Source: Sphingomonadaceae bacterium (GTDB taxonomy: Bacteria; Pseudomonadota; Alphaproteobacteria; Sphingomonadales; Sphingomonadaceae). From it: a DNA stretch of 6,964 nt. Each line of letters begins with the position of its first letter. Positions within the stretch are counted from its first letter, which is position 1. The position numbers and the translations under genes are program-made. Below are positions 1 to 6,078 of the stretch, one piece after another. Where the stretch lies: positions 1 to 6,964 of the forward strand of contig JAFAZM010000411.1 in assembly GCA_019239785.1 (NCBI GenBank). Reading direction: 5' to 3'. The notes beneath the pieces were generated by a model, which searched no databases, was not told the origin of the DNA, and saw nothing but the letters and a program-made list of their open reading frames with translations.

Positions 1-1
1 C

Positions 2-853
2 GGCCGGGTCGCCAACCGGATCGCGCGCGGCCGCTTCACGCTGGACGGCCACGACTATCAGGTGACGGTCAATAACGGCCCCAATTCGCTGCACGGCGGC
101 ACCAAGGGCTTCGACAAGGTGAATTGGACCCTGGTCGGCAGCCAGGCCGGGCCGACCGGCAGCGTCACCCTGCGCTACATCAGCCCCAACGGCGACATGG
201 GCTATCCGGGCACGCTCACGGTCACCGCGACCTATTCGCTCGACGAGCGCAACATCCTCTCGGTCGAATATCGCGCGACCACCGACCGCACCACGGTCGT
301 GAACCTCTCCAACCATGCTTATTGGAACCTGGCCGGCGAGGGCTCGGCCGAAGGCGCGATGGGCCACCTCCTGACCATCCCCGCCGATTTCTACTCGCCG
401 ACCGACGCGACCGCGATTCCGACCGGCGAGTTCCGCGCGGTCCAGGGCACCGTCTTCGATTTCCGCCGGCCGACCGCGATCGGCGCGCGGGTGCGCGACG
501 CCAGCGACCAGCAGATCGTCTTCGGCCGCGGCTACGATCACAATTGGGTGATCGCGCGCGGCCTCTCGCCGACGCCGCGGCTGCTCGCCCGGGTCGAGGA
601 GCCGCATTCGGGCCGGGTGATGGAGATTTTCTCCAACCAGCCGGGCCTGCAATTCTATTCGGGGAATTTCCTCGATGCGACCACGGTCGGCAAGGCGAAC
701 CGGATCTACCGGATGGGCGACGCGATCGTGCTCGAGCCGCAGATGTTCCCCGACACGCCGAACCGCCCCGAGTTCGGCTCGGTCCGGCTGGAGCCCGGCC
801 AGACCTACCGCAACATCATCGAGTGGCGCTTCTCGACCCGCGCCGGCCGCTGA
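2..853 (+). CDS. galM: Aldose 1-epimerase (galactose mutarotase), 5'-truncated by the window edge
   Basis: Interconverts the alpha and beta anomers of aldohexoses (or of xylose or arabinose) before catabolism. The reading frame is open from base 2, so the gene begins upstream. The GTG at 62 is an internal valine, because conserved family sequence (GRVANRIARGRF) precedes it. Visible family motifs, numbered from the first complete codon, are NNGPNSLHGG with the catalytic-type His at about residue 31, SNHAYWNLAG with the second His at about 105, YDHNWV, and LEPQMFPDTPN with the probable catalytic base Glu at about 245. The C-terminal beta-strand region ends normally at a TGA. Any signal peptide would lie outside the window. 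The downstream glycoside hydrolase starts 10 nt after the stop, so the two are probably co-transcribed. Family assignment is secure; the sugar used is not shown. Confidence 0.95.
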   Translation, partial: GRVANRIARGRFTLDGHDYQVTVNNGPNSLHGGTKGFDKVNWTLVGSQAGPTGSVTLRYISPNGDMGYPGTLTVTATYSLDERNILSVEYRATTDRTTVVNLSNHAYWNLAGEGSAEGAMGHLLTIPADFYSPTDATAIPTGEFRAVQGTVFDFRRPTAIGARVRDASDQQIVFGRGYDHNWVIARGLSPTPRLLARVEEPHSGRVMEIFSNQPGLQFYSGNFLDATTVGKANRIYRMGDAIVLEPQMFPDTPNRPEFGSVRLEPGQTYRNIIEWRFSTRAGR

Positions 854-863
854 GGAAAACGAG

Positions 864-2051
864 ATGAAGCTTCGCCACTGGACCTTGCTCGCCGCCTTCC
901 TGCTCGCGCCGCTGGCGCCCCAGCCGGTTGCGGCAACGGCGGCCCTCGCGGCGCAGGCCGCCGCGCCGGAAGCCTCGGGCCAGCGCTGGACGCCGGCGCG
1001 GGCGCAGAGCTGGTACGCGCACCAGCCCTGGCTCACCGGCGCCAATTACATTCCGGCCGACGCGATCAACCAGCTGGAGATGTGGCAGGCGGCGACCTGG
1101 GACCCGCGGGAGATCGACCGCGAGCTCGGCTGGGCGCAGCAGCAGTTCCGGATGAACACGATGCGGGTGTTCCTGCACGACCTCGCTTATTCGGAGGATC
1201 CGGAGGGCTTCAAGCGGCGGATGGACGAGTTCCTGACCATCGCCGCCCGCCACGGCATCCGCCCGGTCTTCGTCCTCTTCGACAGCTGCTGGGATCCGGA
1301 CCCGGTGATCGGCCCCCAGCACCGGCCGATTCCCGGCGTCCACAATAGCGGCTGGGTGCAGAGCCCGAGCCGGCATGACCTCATCGATCCAAGCCAGGAG
1401 CCGCGCCTCCGCCATTATGTCGAGGACGTGATCGGGACCTTCGCGCACGACCAGCGCGTGCTCGCCTGGGATCTCTGGAACGAGCCCGACAATCCGGGCG
1501 GCGGCTCCTACAATGGCGCGCAGCTCGCGCAGGAGCGGTCGCGGATCGAGAGCCTGCTGCCGCGCATCTTCGCCTGGGCCCGCAGCCGCGGACCGGAGCA
1601 GCCATTGACCAGCGGCGTCTGGGCGGGCGACGACTGGTCGCCCAATTCGCGGTCGCTGAACCGCATCCAGCAGATCCAGCTCGGCGAATCCGACGTCATC
1701 ACCTTCCACAATTACGACTGGCCCGAGCAGTTCGAGCAGCGCATCGCCCAGCTCCGGCCCTACGGCCGGCCCCTCTTCTGCACCGAGTGGATGGCGCGGG
1801 GGAACGGCTCGACCGTCGACACGATCCTGCCGATCGCCCGGCGCGAGAATATCGGCATGATCAACTGGGGCTTCGTCCAGGGGCGGATCCAGACCAACCT
1901 GCCGTGGGACAGCTGGGAGCGGCCCTATACGTTGCAGCAGCCGCCGATCTGGTTCCACGATCTGCTGCGGCCGGACGGCACGCCCTATCGGGCGCGCGAG
2001 GCGGAGATCTTCCGCGACCTCAGGGAGCCGGTGCGCGCCGCGGCGCATTGA
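864..2051 (+). CDS. Exported GH5/cellulase-type glycoside hydrolase (often annotated 1,4-beta-xylanase)
   Basis: A 395-aa protein predicted to hydrolyse beta-linked glycans outside the cytoplasm. The ATG at 864 is chosen because GAGGA (852-856) sits 7 nt upstream and the protein then begins with a signal peptide: MKLRHW, a hydrophobic stretch, and an Ala-rich region to about residue 34. The frame is open upstream from 675, but that part overlaps galM and is a shadow. Clan GH-A TIM-barrel features are WDLWNEPDNPGG, with the probable acid/base Glu207; FHNYDW, with His282; and LFCTEWMARGNGS, with the probable nucleophile Glu308. A late WGFVQGR resembles the barrel's final strand. Polymer specificity (xylan, mannan, glucan) cannot be read from the sequence. 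The 10-nt gap after galM suggests one operon for sugar release and mutarotation. Confidence 0.85.
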   Translation: MKLRHWTLLAAFLLAPLAPQPVAATAALAAQAAAPEASGQRWTPARAQSWYAHQPWLTGANYIPADAINQLEMWQAATWDPREIDRELGWAQQQFRMNTMRVFLHDLAYSEDPEGFKRRMDEFLTIAARHGIRPVFVLFDSCWDPDPVIGPQHRPIPGVHNSGWVQSPSRHDLIDPSQEPRLRHYVEDVIGTFAHDQRVLAWDLWNEPDNPGGGSYNGAQLAQERSRIESLLPRIFAWARSRGPEQPLTSGVWAGDDWSPNSRSLNRIQQIQLGESDVITFHNYDWPEQFEQRIAQLRPYGRPLFCTEWMARGNGSTVDTILPIARRENIGMINWGFVQGRIQTNLPWDSWERPYTLQQPPIWFHDLLRPDGTPYRAREAEIFRDLREPVRAAAH

Positions 2052-2067
2052 ACCTTCGCCCGCTCGT

Positions 2068-2083
2068 ACCGGCGCCGGCCGGT
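2068..2083. terminator. GC hairpin after the GH5-type gene
   Basis: ACCGGC (2068-2073), loop GCCG, GCCGGT (2078-2083) form a perfect 6-bp stem 17 nt after the glycoside hydrolase stop. No T-tract follows, so it is at best a weak or factor-assisted terminator. Its last base is the first base of a TTGACA element, so it could instead affect that promoter. Confidence 0.3.
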
Positions 2084-2112
2084 TGACAGGATCGGCCCGC
2101 CGCTTCCATGAG
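2083..2112 (+). promoter_or_regulatory. Possible sigma-70-type promoter for the 79-aa gene
   Basis: A perfect TTGACA lies at 2083-2088, in an otherwise GC-rich gap. The best-placed -10 candidate is CATGAG (2107-2112, spacer 18), a poor match to TATAAT. Only the -35 half is convincing. The start codon of the 79-aa gene lies 34 nt further on. Confidence 0.35.
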
Positions 2113-2146
2113 TACGGCGCCGAAACGGCGAAAATGAAGGTGATCG

Positions 2147-2386
2147 ATGATGATGTTCAGAAAGCTCGGTATGGCTGCGGCGCTGGCGCTCGCAATTGTC
2201 GGCACGAATGCGGCGGCCCAGTCGGCCCGGCCGCTCAGCCTCGCCAATTCCCCCGCGATCCGCGCCGCGGCGCCGCTGCAGGGCGAATCCCATATCCGCG
2301 GCGGCTTCATCATCCCGACCCTGGTGATCATCGCGATCGGCGTCGCGATCTGGCAGCTGACCAAGCATCACAGCCACAGCCCCTGA
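2147..2386 (+). CDS. Small secreted/membrane protein with C-terminal transmembrane helix and His-rich tail, unknown function
   Basis: A 79-aa protein whose family I do not recognise by name. It begins with three consecutive ATG codons (2147, 2150, 2153). GAAGG (2136-2140) is 6 nt before the first, so that start is used, though the next two remain possible. The N-terminus is a typical signal peptide: basic FRK, then AAALALAIVG, with a likely cut after NAAA near residue 24. A short polar segment follows (SARPLSLANSPAIRA), then one hydrophobic helix at about residues 54-70 and a basic tail with three His (LTKHHSHSP). If the signal is cleaved, the helix would anchor the mature protein with its His tail in the cytoplasm. 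Sphingomonad genomes carry many short proteins of this build. It stands between a plus-strand hydrolase and a minus-strand cupin, so it is probably its own transcription unit. Confidence 0.75.
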   Translation: MMMFRKLGMAAALALAIVGTNAAAQSARPLSLANSPAIRAAAPLQGESHIRGGFIIPTLVIIAIGVAIWQLTKHHSHSP

Positions 2387-2392
2387 GCGAAC

Positions 2393-2408
2393 GCCCGGCG
2401 AGCCGGGC
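2393..2408. terminator. Hairpin between convergent genes
   Basis: GCCCGG (2393-2398), loop CGAG, CCGGGC (2403-2408) form a perfect GC stem in the 27-nt gap between the stops of the 79-aa gene and the cupin gene. The position suits a bidirectional terminator. Neither side has a real T-run, so intrinsic termination is uncertain. Confidence 0.45.
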
Positions 2409-2413
2409 AGCCG

Positions 2414-2920
2414 TTATCGCTGCGGATTCCAATATTCGGTGAGCGGCCCGTCCGCGCCGGCGACCGGGTCCATGTCCGGCACCGGCAGGCCGCGCATCCG
2501 TTCCCGCGCCTCGTCGGATGGCGCCTCGCGGCAGATGTCCCATTCCTGCCCCTCTGGATATGCGCCGACGACGAGGAAATCGTCGCTGGCCTCGACGCTG
2601 CGGTGACCGGTGCCGACCGGCAGGACGAGGGCGTCGCCGGCCTTGACCTGGACTCGCTTCCCCGCCGGGCCGCCGAGCGTCAGGGTGGCGGAACCGGTGG
2701 CGATGCCGAGCGCCTCGTGCGCGGTCGAATGATAATGGTGATAATCGTAGACGACGTCGCGCCATTGCGGCGGCCAGAAGTGCCGCGCGAACATCGCCTC
2801 GAACGTCTTGGCCGCCTCCTCGCCGCTGCCCGAGACGGCGCCGCGATAGACGAGCACCGGCAGCGCGTCGTTGTTCGGCACCCAGCCATTCTGGTCCAAA
2901 AGGAAGTGCTCGAGCTGCAT
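2414..2920 (-). CDS. Cupin-domain protein, YjlB-like
   Basis: A 168-aa single-domain cupin, probably cytosolic as no signal peptide is seen. Both cupin motifs are intact. Motif 1 is H62-Y-H64-x4-E69-x6-G76 (the G-x5-H-x-H-x4-E-x6-G form). Motif 2 is G95-x5-P101-x-G103-x2-H106. These supply the usual metal ligands H62, H64, E69 and H106. The extra histidines H61 and H68 make an unusually His-dense YDYHHYHSTAHE stretch, which I recall from the uncharacterised Bacillus YjlB group. The substrate is unknown; members may be dioxygenases, isomerases or sugar- or acid-binding proteins. The C-terminus (DPVAGADGPLTEYWNP) is also like YjlB. The ATG at 2920 has no convincing Shine-Dalgarno (only AGG 10-11 nt upstream), and a TACAAT sits so close that the message may be leaderless. 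Confidence 0.88.
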   Translation of the reverse strand: MQLEHFLLDQNGWVPNNDALPVLVYRGAVSGSGEEAAKTFEAMFARHFWPPQWRDVVYDYHHYHSTAHEALGIATGSATLTLGGPAGKRVQVKAGDALVLPVGTGHRSVEASDDFLVVGAYPEGQEWDICREAPSDEARERMRGLPVPDMDPVAGADGPLTEYWNPQR

Positions 2921-2925
2921 TCTAC

Positions 2926-2931
2926 ATTGTA
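2926..2931 (-). promoter_or_regulatory. -10 element TACAAT immediately upstream of the cupin gene
   Basis: On the minus strand TACAAT (5 of 6 matches to TATAAT) ends 5 nt before the cupin ATG. Normal -10 to +1 spacing would start transcription at or within a base of the ATG, giving a leaderless mRNA. At 15-18 nt upstream no hexamer resembles TTGACA well, so the -35 is missing or weak. Confidence 0.45.
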
Positions 2932-2957
2932 CCTAGAGTGAAGGGGCCTAAACCGAC

Positions 2958-3070
2958 TCGCTCATCCTGAGTAGCCGGTGAGCTTGTCGAACCGGCGTAT
3001 CGAAGGAGCACTGCATCGGGTCCTTCGATACGGGCCTTCGCCAGGCTCAGTCCCTACTCAGGATGAGCGA
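2958..3070. repeat. Nested inverted repeat, dispersed intergenic palindrome type
   Basis: The outer arms at 2958-2974 and 3054-3070 are perfect 17-bp inverted copies (CTCATCCTGAGTAG / CTACTCAGGATGAG core). The inner arms at 2996-3007 and 3021-3032 are perfect 12-bp inverted copies (GTATCGAAGGA / TCCTTCGATAC core) around a 13-nt loop. Between them GAGCTTGTCGAA and TTCGCCAGGCTC pair with one mismatch and one G-T wobble, so the whole 113 bp can form one long hairpin. From memory, this resembles dispersed intergenic repeats of sphingomonads. It lies 26 nt after the stop of the HDO-like gene and upstream of the cupin gene, so it may end or stabilise the HDO-like transcript. No transposase is present. 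Confidence 0.85.
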
Positions 3071-3096
3071 TTTGAGTTCCATTTGGTCCGCCGCTC

Positions 3097-3993
3097 CTAA
3101 CCCCACAGCTCCTGCCGGTAGCGGGCGAAGCAGCGGGCGCCGCAGGCGAGGCGGATCAGCGCGCCCTCGGCGATCGCGGTCGCGCGGCGGGGATCCTCGG
3201 CGACCAGCGGGCCGATCGCCTCCTCGTTCCAGGCCTCGCTGTGGCGGACGTCGAGCACCGCGTGCAGGTCGAAATAATGCCGGTCCTTGCCGCTGATGCC
3301 GAGCCGGCGAAGGCCGGCCGCAGTCGCCGCCGAGCGGCCCGGCGCGGTGAGCTCGATCACGCCGAGCGCGCCGATCGCATGAAAGGCGTAGCGGCGGGTC
3401 GTGGCCATCGCCGTCATCGCATTGGCGAGCGCGAGGCTCTCCCAGACCGTCGTGTCGATCCGCGGGTCGAGCTGCAGCGCCGTCACCAGCGCGTCGAGCA
3501 TCGGCCCGTGCATGCCCTTGAAGTTGCCGCGGCCCATCTCGTCCCAATAATTGCGCGCCAGCTCCAGCTTCGCCCGCGCCGGCAGCTTCACCTGCGCACA
3601 GGCGACGAGGTCGTCGAAGCCGGCCTCGCCCGCCGCCTCCTGGGTGAGGAACCAGCGGAAATCGTCCAGGCCGGCTTTCTCGGCAAGCCAGGGAAAGAGC
3701 GGATCGTCCTGGCCCGGCCCGGTCCGCTTCAGCCCCTCGAACCAGGCGAGGAAGGCCTCCGGCGTGCACGGCGCCGCGGCCGCTTCCTCGGCGATCTCGG
3801 CGCGCAATTCCTCGAGGAAGGCGCCTTCGAGGCGGAGCATCTTGGCATCGCCGTCGAGGATCAGCTGCCAGTCGTCGCTCGGCAGGCTCGGGGCGAGCCG
3901 CTGCCGGTTCCAATGCGCAAGGCCCTGCTGGAAATCGTCGTTCAGGAATTGGGATGCGGGCCGGTGGCCGCGCGGGTCGAAAAGGGTCGCCAT
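3097..3993 (-). CDS. Haem-oxygenase-like diiron (HDO-type) iron-containing redox enzyme
   Basis: A 298-aa protein of the family annotated 'iron-containing redox enzyme' (haem-oxygenase-like fold, Haem_oxygenas_2 / HDO type). Known relatives such as UndA, SznF and the Chlamydia CADD protein use a dinuclear metal site with O2. A full set of candidate ligands is visible: E152 and H162 in YWDEMGRGNFKGMHGPML, E214 in HAIGALGVIELT, and H244, D248 and H251 in HAVLDVRH. The H-x3-D-x2-H spacing matches the last helix of CADD. No signal peptide or membrane segment is seen. The ATG at 3993 has only a weak GGA upstream, but conserved-looking sequence runs to it and no longer start fits. The gene faces the 36-aa/methyltransferase unit divergently, and an EcfG-like promoter lies 35 nt upstream of its start. 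The substrate is unknown and no biosynthetic partner gene is adjacent. Confidence 0.85.
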   Translation of the reverse strand: MATLFDPRGHRPASQFLNDDFQQGLAHWNRQRLAPSLPSDDWQLILDGDAKMLRLEGAFLEELRAEIAEEAAAAPCTPEAFLAWFEGLKRTGPGQDDPLFPWLAEKAGLDDFRWFLTQEAAGEAGFDDLVACAQVKLPARAKLELARNYWDEMGRGNFKGMHGPMLDALVTALQLDPRIDTTVWESLALANAMTAMATTRRYAFHAIGALGVIELTAPGRSAATAAGLRRLGISGKDRHYFDLHAVLDVRHSEAWNEEAIGPLVAEDPRRATAIAEGALIRLACGARCFARYRQELWG

Positions 3994-4027
3994 TTGGGGT
4001 CCGTGCGCAATTGAGATTTGCCTGAAG

Positions 4028-4053
4028 AACCCTGGCGGGACGGGCTTTGTTCC
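4028..4053 (-). promoter_or_regulatory. EcfG-like promoter for the HDO-like gene
   Basis: On the minus strand GGAAC (4053-4049) is followed after 17 nt by GGTT (4031-4028). The alphaproteobacterial EcfG consensus is GGAAC-N16/17-CGTT, so one base of the -10 differs. Expected start of transcription is near 4021, leaving a leader of about 28 nt. Confidence 0.5.
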
Positions 4054-4065
4054 TGATTCGCAACG

Positions 4066-4079
4066 TTAATCCAGATCAA
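4066..4079. promoter_or_regulatory. Crp/Fnr-type dyad between divergent promoters
   Basis: TTAATCCAGATCAA matches the Fnr/FixK-type box TTGAT-N4-ATCAA at 9 of 10 defined bases. It lies 12 nt from the GGAAC of the minus-strand promoter and 11 nt from the GGAAC of the plus-strand promoter, almost centred between them. One bound dimer could act on both. Confidence 0.45.
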
Positions 4080-4090
4080 TCAGGCGTCTC

Positions 4091-4115
4091 GGAACCGGCC
4101 TCGGCGGCGGCGGTT
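4091..4115 (+). promoter_or_regulatory. EcfG-like promoter for the 36-aa gene and methyltransferase
   Basis: GGAAC (4091-4095) is followed after 16 nt by GGTT (4112-4115), one base from the EcfG consensus. Expected start of transcription is near 4122, about 35 nt before the 36-aa start codon. Confidence 0.5.
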
Positions 4116-4156
4116 TAGGGCTGGGCGGGGGCGGGCGATGCGCGAAAGGATCCGTC

Positions 4157-4267
4157 ATGCCAGCCGACCGGACCAGCGGCGACGCCCTGCAGAAGGACGA
4201 TGGGCCGCCAGTGACCTCGCGCGACGACGAGGTCAAAGCCGCCGAGCCGGGAAGCGCCGAGGAATGA
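4157..4267 (+). CDS. 36-aa acidic hydrophilic microprotein, unknown function
   Basis: A short gene with good signals: AAAGGA (4145-4150) is 6 nt before the ATG, and nearly all third codon positions are G or C, as in its neighbours. The product begins MPADRTSGDALQKDDGPP and ends EPGSAEE. It has no hydrophobic core, signal or cysteine, is rich in Asp, Glu, Pro and Ser, and is probably disordered and cytosolic. An EcfG-like promoter lies just upstream. The methyltransferase starts 31 nt after its stop, so the two are probably one operon. An overlapping frame from 4138 (Arg-rich) is rejected. Small acidic proteins are common in stress regulons, but I recognise no named family. It might also act as a leader controlling the methyltransferase; that is inference. 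Confidence 0.6.
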   Translation: MPADRTSGDALQKDDGPPVTSRDDEVKAAEPGSAEE

Positions 4268-4298
4268 CGCGGGCCGGCGCCGGCTGAGGCTGCGTTCG

Positions 4299-5240
4299 GT
4301 GCGGCCTGAAGATCCGGATCCCGCCGACCGGGCGCTGGCCGAGCTGCTGCGGCGGCTCGACGGACTCGGCTACGATTTCGTTGCGCCGACCCCGGCGACG
4401 CACGAGCGGGTCGTCGGCCGCCCGGAGATGAGGCAGGCGCGCGGGCTGCGCGACGTCTTCGGCTGGAGCCTGCCCTTCGGCCGCGCGCTGCTGCCGGAGG
4501 ATCTGGCCGACCTGCTGGACCGCGGCGGCGCGCTTGCAAAGGAGGGCGCGCTTTGCCGGAGCCGGGTGCGCGTCTCCCGCGTCGCGGGGACCCTCTTCCT
4601 GCACGGCGCCTTCCCGACGGACCGGCCCGATGCCGTCTTCCTCGGCCCGGACACCTACCGCTTCGTCCGCTTCGTCACGGCCGAGCTCGCCGAGCCCTGC
4701 CGGGTCGCGCGGATCGTCGACATGGGCGCCGGTGCCGGCGCCGGCGGCATCCTGGCGTCGCGGTTGCTGCCGGGCGCGGCCGTGATCCTGGTCGATTCCA
4801 ATCCCGCGGCGCTGCGCCTGGCGCGGATCAACGCCGCCGCGGCGGCGGTCGCGGTCGAGACGGTCGCGGCCGCTTCGCTCGATCCGGTGCCGGGGCCGCT
4901 CGACCTGGTGATCGCCAATCCGCCCTTCATCATGGACGAAGGGGGACCGGCCTATCGCGACGGCGGCGCGATGCTCGGCGCCGGCCTGTCGCACCAATGG
5001 GCGCTGGCGACGGCGCGCCGGCTCGCACCCTGCGGGCGGATGCTGCTCTACACCGGCAGCGCGATCGTCGCCGGCCGGGACGGGCTGCGGGACGCGCTGG
5101 AACGCGACCTCGCGCCGCTCGGCTGCGGCCTGCGCTATGACGAGATCGATCCCGACATCTTCGGCGAGCAGCTCGAGCAGCCCGCCTATCGCGAGGTCGA
5201 GCGGATCGCGGCGGTCGGGGCGGTGATCACGCGGCCGTAG
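4299..5240 (+). CDS. Class I SAM-dependent methyltransferase (MTS / NPPF type)
   Basis: A 313-aa predicted methyltransferase. The GTG at 4299 is the first usable start in frame, with GAGG (4286-4289) 9 nt upstream. Residues 1-130 form a separate N-terminal region (FLHGAF, PDAVFLGPDTYRFV). The Rossmann domain then shows motif I VDMGAGAGAGG (D141, G143, G145, G147), the acidic motif II in ILVDSNPAALRLA (D166), and motif IV IANPPF (N207-F210). NPPF is typical of enzymes that methylate the amide or exocyclic nitrogen of Gln, adenine or guanine (PrmC, RsmC and RlmG relatives). The layout of an N-terminal domain plus an MTS domain is RlmG/RsmC-like, but the substrate could be rRNA, protein or a small molecule. 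It ends EVERIAAVGAVITRP. The gene follows the 36-aa gene and is convergent with the Crp/Fnr gene. Confidence 0.85.
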   Translation: MRPEDPDPADRALAELLRRLDGLGYDFVAPTPATHERVVGRPEMRQARGLRDVFGWSLPFGRALLPEDLADLLDRGGALAKEGALCRSRVRVSRVAGTLFLHGAFPTDRPDAVFLGPDTYRFVRFVTAELAEPCRVARIVDMGAGAGAGGILASRLLPGAAVILVDSNPAALRLARINAAAAAVAVETVAAASLDPVPGPLDLVIANPPFIMDEGGPAYRDGGAMLGAGLSHQWALATARRLAPCGRMLLYTGSAIVAGRDGLRDALERDLAPLGCGLRYDEIDPDIFGEQLEQPAYREVERIAAVGAVITRP

Positions 5241-5259
5241 CGGCGGCAGGATAATGAAA

Positions 5260-5280
5260 CTCCCCTCCGGCCGACGGGAG
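5260..5280. terminator. Hairpin between the convergent methyltransferase and Crp/Fnr genes
   Basis: CTCCC (5260-5264) and GGGAG (5276-5280) are inverted copies around an 11-nt loop; CCCTC/GAGGG is an alternative pairing in the same place. On the minus strand the stem is followed by TTTCATT, a short T-rich stretch, so it best fits the end of the Crp/Fnr transcript. It may serve both directions. Confidence 0.4.
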
Positions 5281-5307
5281 AGGGCGTGAGACGTTGAATG
5301 TCGAAGT

Positions 5308-6027
5308 TTAGCGCGGCCGGCGCTCGATCTGGAGATAGTCGGGATCGAACTCGGCGATGCGCCTGAGCCGTTCGGAATCGAGGATCTCGACCCAGGAGTC
5401 GCGGAAGGTCGCCAGCCCCTCCTCGCGCAGCCGGCGCAGCACGCGGTTGACGTGGACCGAGGTGAGGCCGAGGCATTCGGCCAGGTCCGCCTGGGTGATC
5501 GGCAGCGGGAAGCCGTTCGGGGCGGCGAGCCCCACCACGCACAATCGGGCGTGCATCTCGCAGAACAGGTGGCCGAGCCTGGCGAGCGCCGTGCGTCGCC
5601 CCAGCGACACCAGCCATTCGCGATGGATCGCCGCGTCGATCAACGTGGTAAGCCAGAGCAGCCGCGTCAGATGCGGGTGCTCCCGGCTGATCCGCTCGAG
5701 CCTGGCGTGCGGCATGAACGCGACCCGGCTCGGCACCAGCGACATGACATGATGATCGAGCCGCTTCAGCAGGAAGCCGTGGAGGTCCAGGAAATCGCCG
5801 GGGACGTGCAGCTCCATGATCTGGCGCTCGCCGTTGCGCATGTCCTTGTAGCGGCACACCAGCCCGTCCAGCAGCAGGATCGACTGGCTCAGCTCCTCGC
5901 CGGGGCGGACCAGGATCCGGTCGGAGGGCACGTCCTCGCTGCGCTGGATCGCTTCGCGCAGCACGTCTTCCTCTTCGGCGCTGAGCGTGTCGCGTGCCTT
6001 CAGCTTCAGGATCGCTTTCTCGATCAT
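5308..6027 (-). CDS. Crp/Fnr-family transcriptional regulator
   Basis: A 239-aa cytosolic DNA-binding regulator. The ATG at 6027 gives the usual family length and start (MIEKAILKLKARDTLSAEEE); the frame is open to 6231, but that part overlaps another gene and the promoter. GGAG precedes the ATG with a short 3-nt gap. The N-terminal cyclic-nucleotide-binding-like barrel is about residues 20-110 (RILVRPGEE, GERQIMELHVPGDFLDLHGF). The long dimer helix is about 120-162, and the winged HTH about 174-220 (ITQADLAECLGLTSVHVNRVLRRLREEGL). It lacks the N-terminal cysteine cluster of oxygen-sensing Fnr. The PGDF region also does not carry the classic cAMP-contact sequence, so the signal is unknown. In the recognition helix the Fnr Glu and Ser positions read Val and Asn, while the Arg is kept (R195). 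A perfect EcfG-type promoter lies upstream. Confidence 0.92.
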   Translation of the reverse strand: MIEKAILKLKARDTLSAEEEDVLREAIQRSEDVPSDRILVRPGEELSQSILLLDGLVCRYKDMRNGERQIMELHVPGDFLDLHGFLLKRLDHHVMSLVPSRVAFMPHARLERISREHPHLTRLLWLTTLIDAAIHREWLVSLGRRTALARLGHLFCEMHARLCVVGLAAPNGFPLPITQADLAECLGLTSVHVNRVLRRLREEGLATFRDSWVEILDSERLRRIAEFDPDYLQIERRPR

Positions 6028-6078
6028 GGTCTCCACAGGGTAGACGACAGCCGGCCCGAACGGACCTCCGTGCGCTGA

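Noticed and set aside
62..64. GTG at 62 as the start of the aldose 1-epimerase
   Set aside because: Conserved family sequence is encoded in frame upstream to base 2, so the true start is outside the window.
675..863. Longer start for the GH5-type protein
   Set aside because: The extension overlaps galM, is Arg/Ser-rich like a shadow frame, and would bury the signal peptide; 864 has a proper ribosome-binding site.
816..2048. 410-aa open frame on the minus strand opposite the GH5-type gene
   Set aside because: It is an antisense shadow created by high GC; the plus-strand frame has clear family motifs and this one has none.
3076..3080. Further GGAAC on the minus strand upstream of the cupin gene
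   Set aside because: No CGTT-like tetramer lies 16-17 nt downstream, and it falls at the edge of the inverted repeat.
3241..4014. Long plus-strand frame opposite the HDO-like gene
   Set aside because: It mirrors the minus-strand coding frame, with Arg, Glu and Val-rich low-information sequence and no recognisable domain.
4138..4287. Arg-rich 49-codon frame overlapping the 36-aa gene
   Set aside because: It has a poorer ribosome-binding site and a composition typical of an out-of-frame GC-rich reading.
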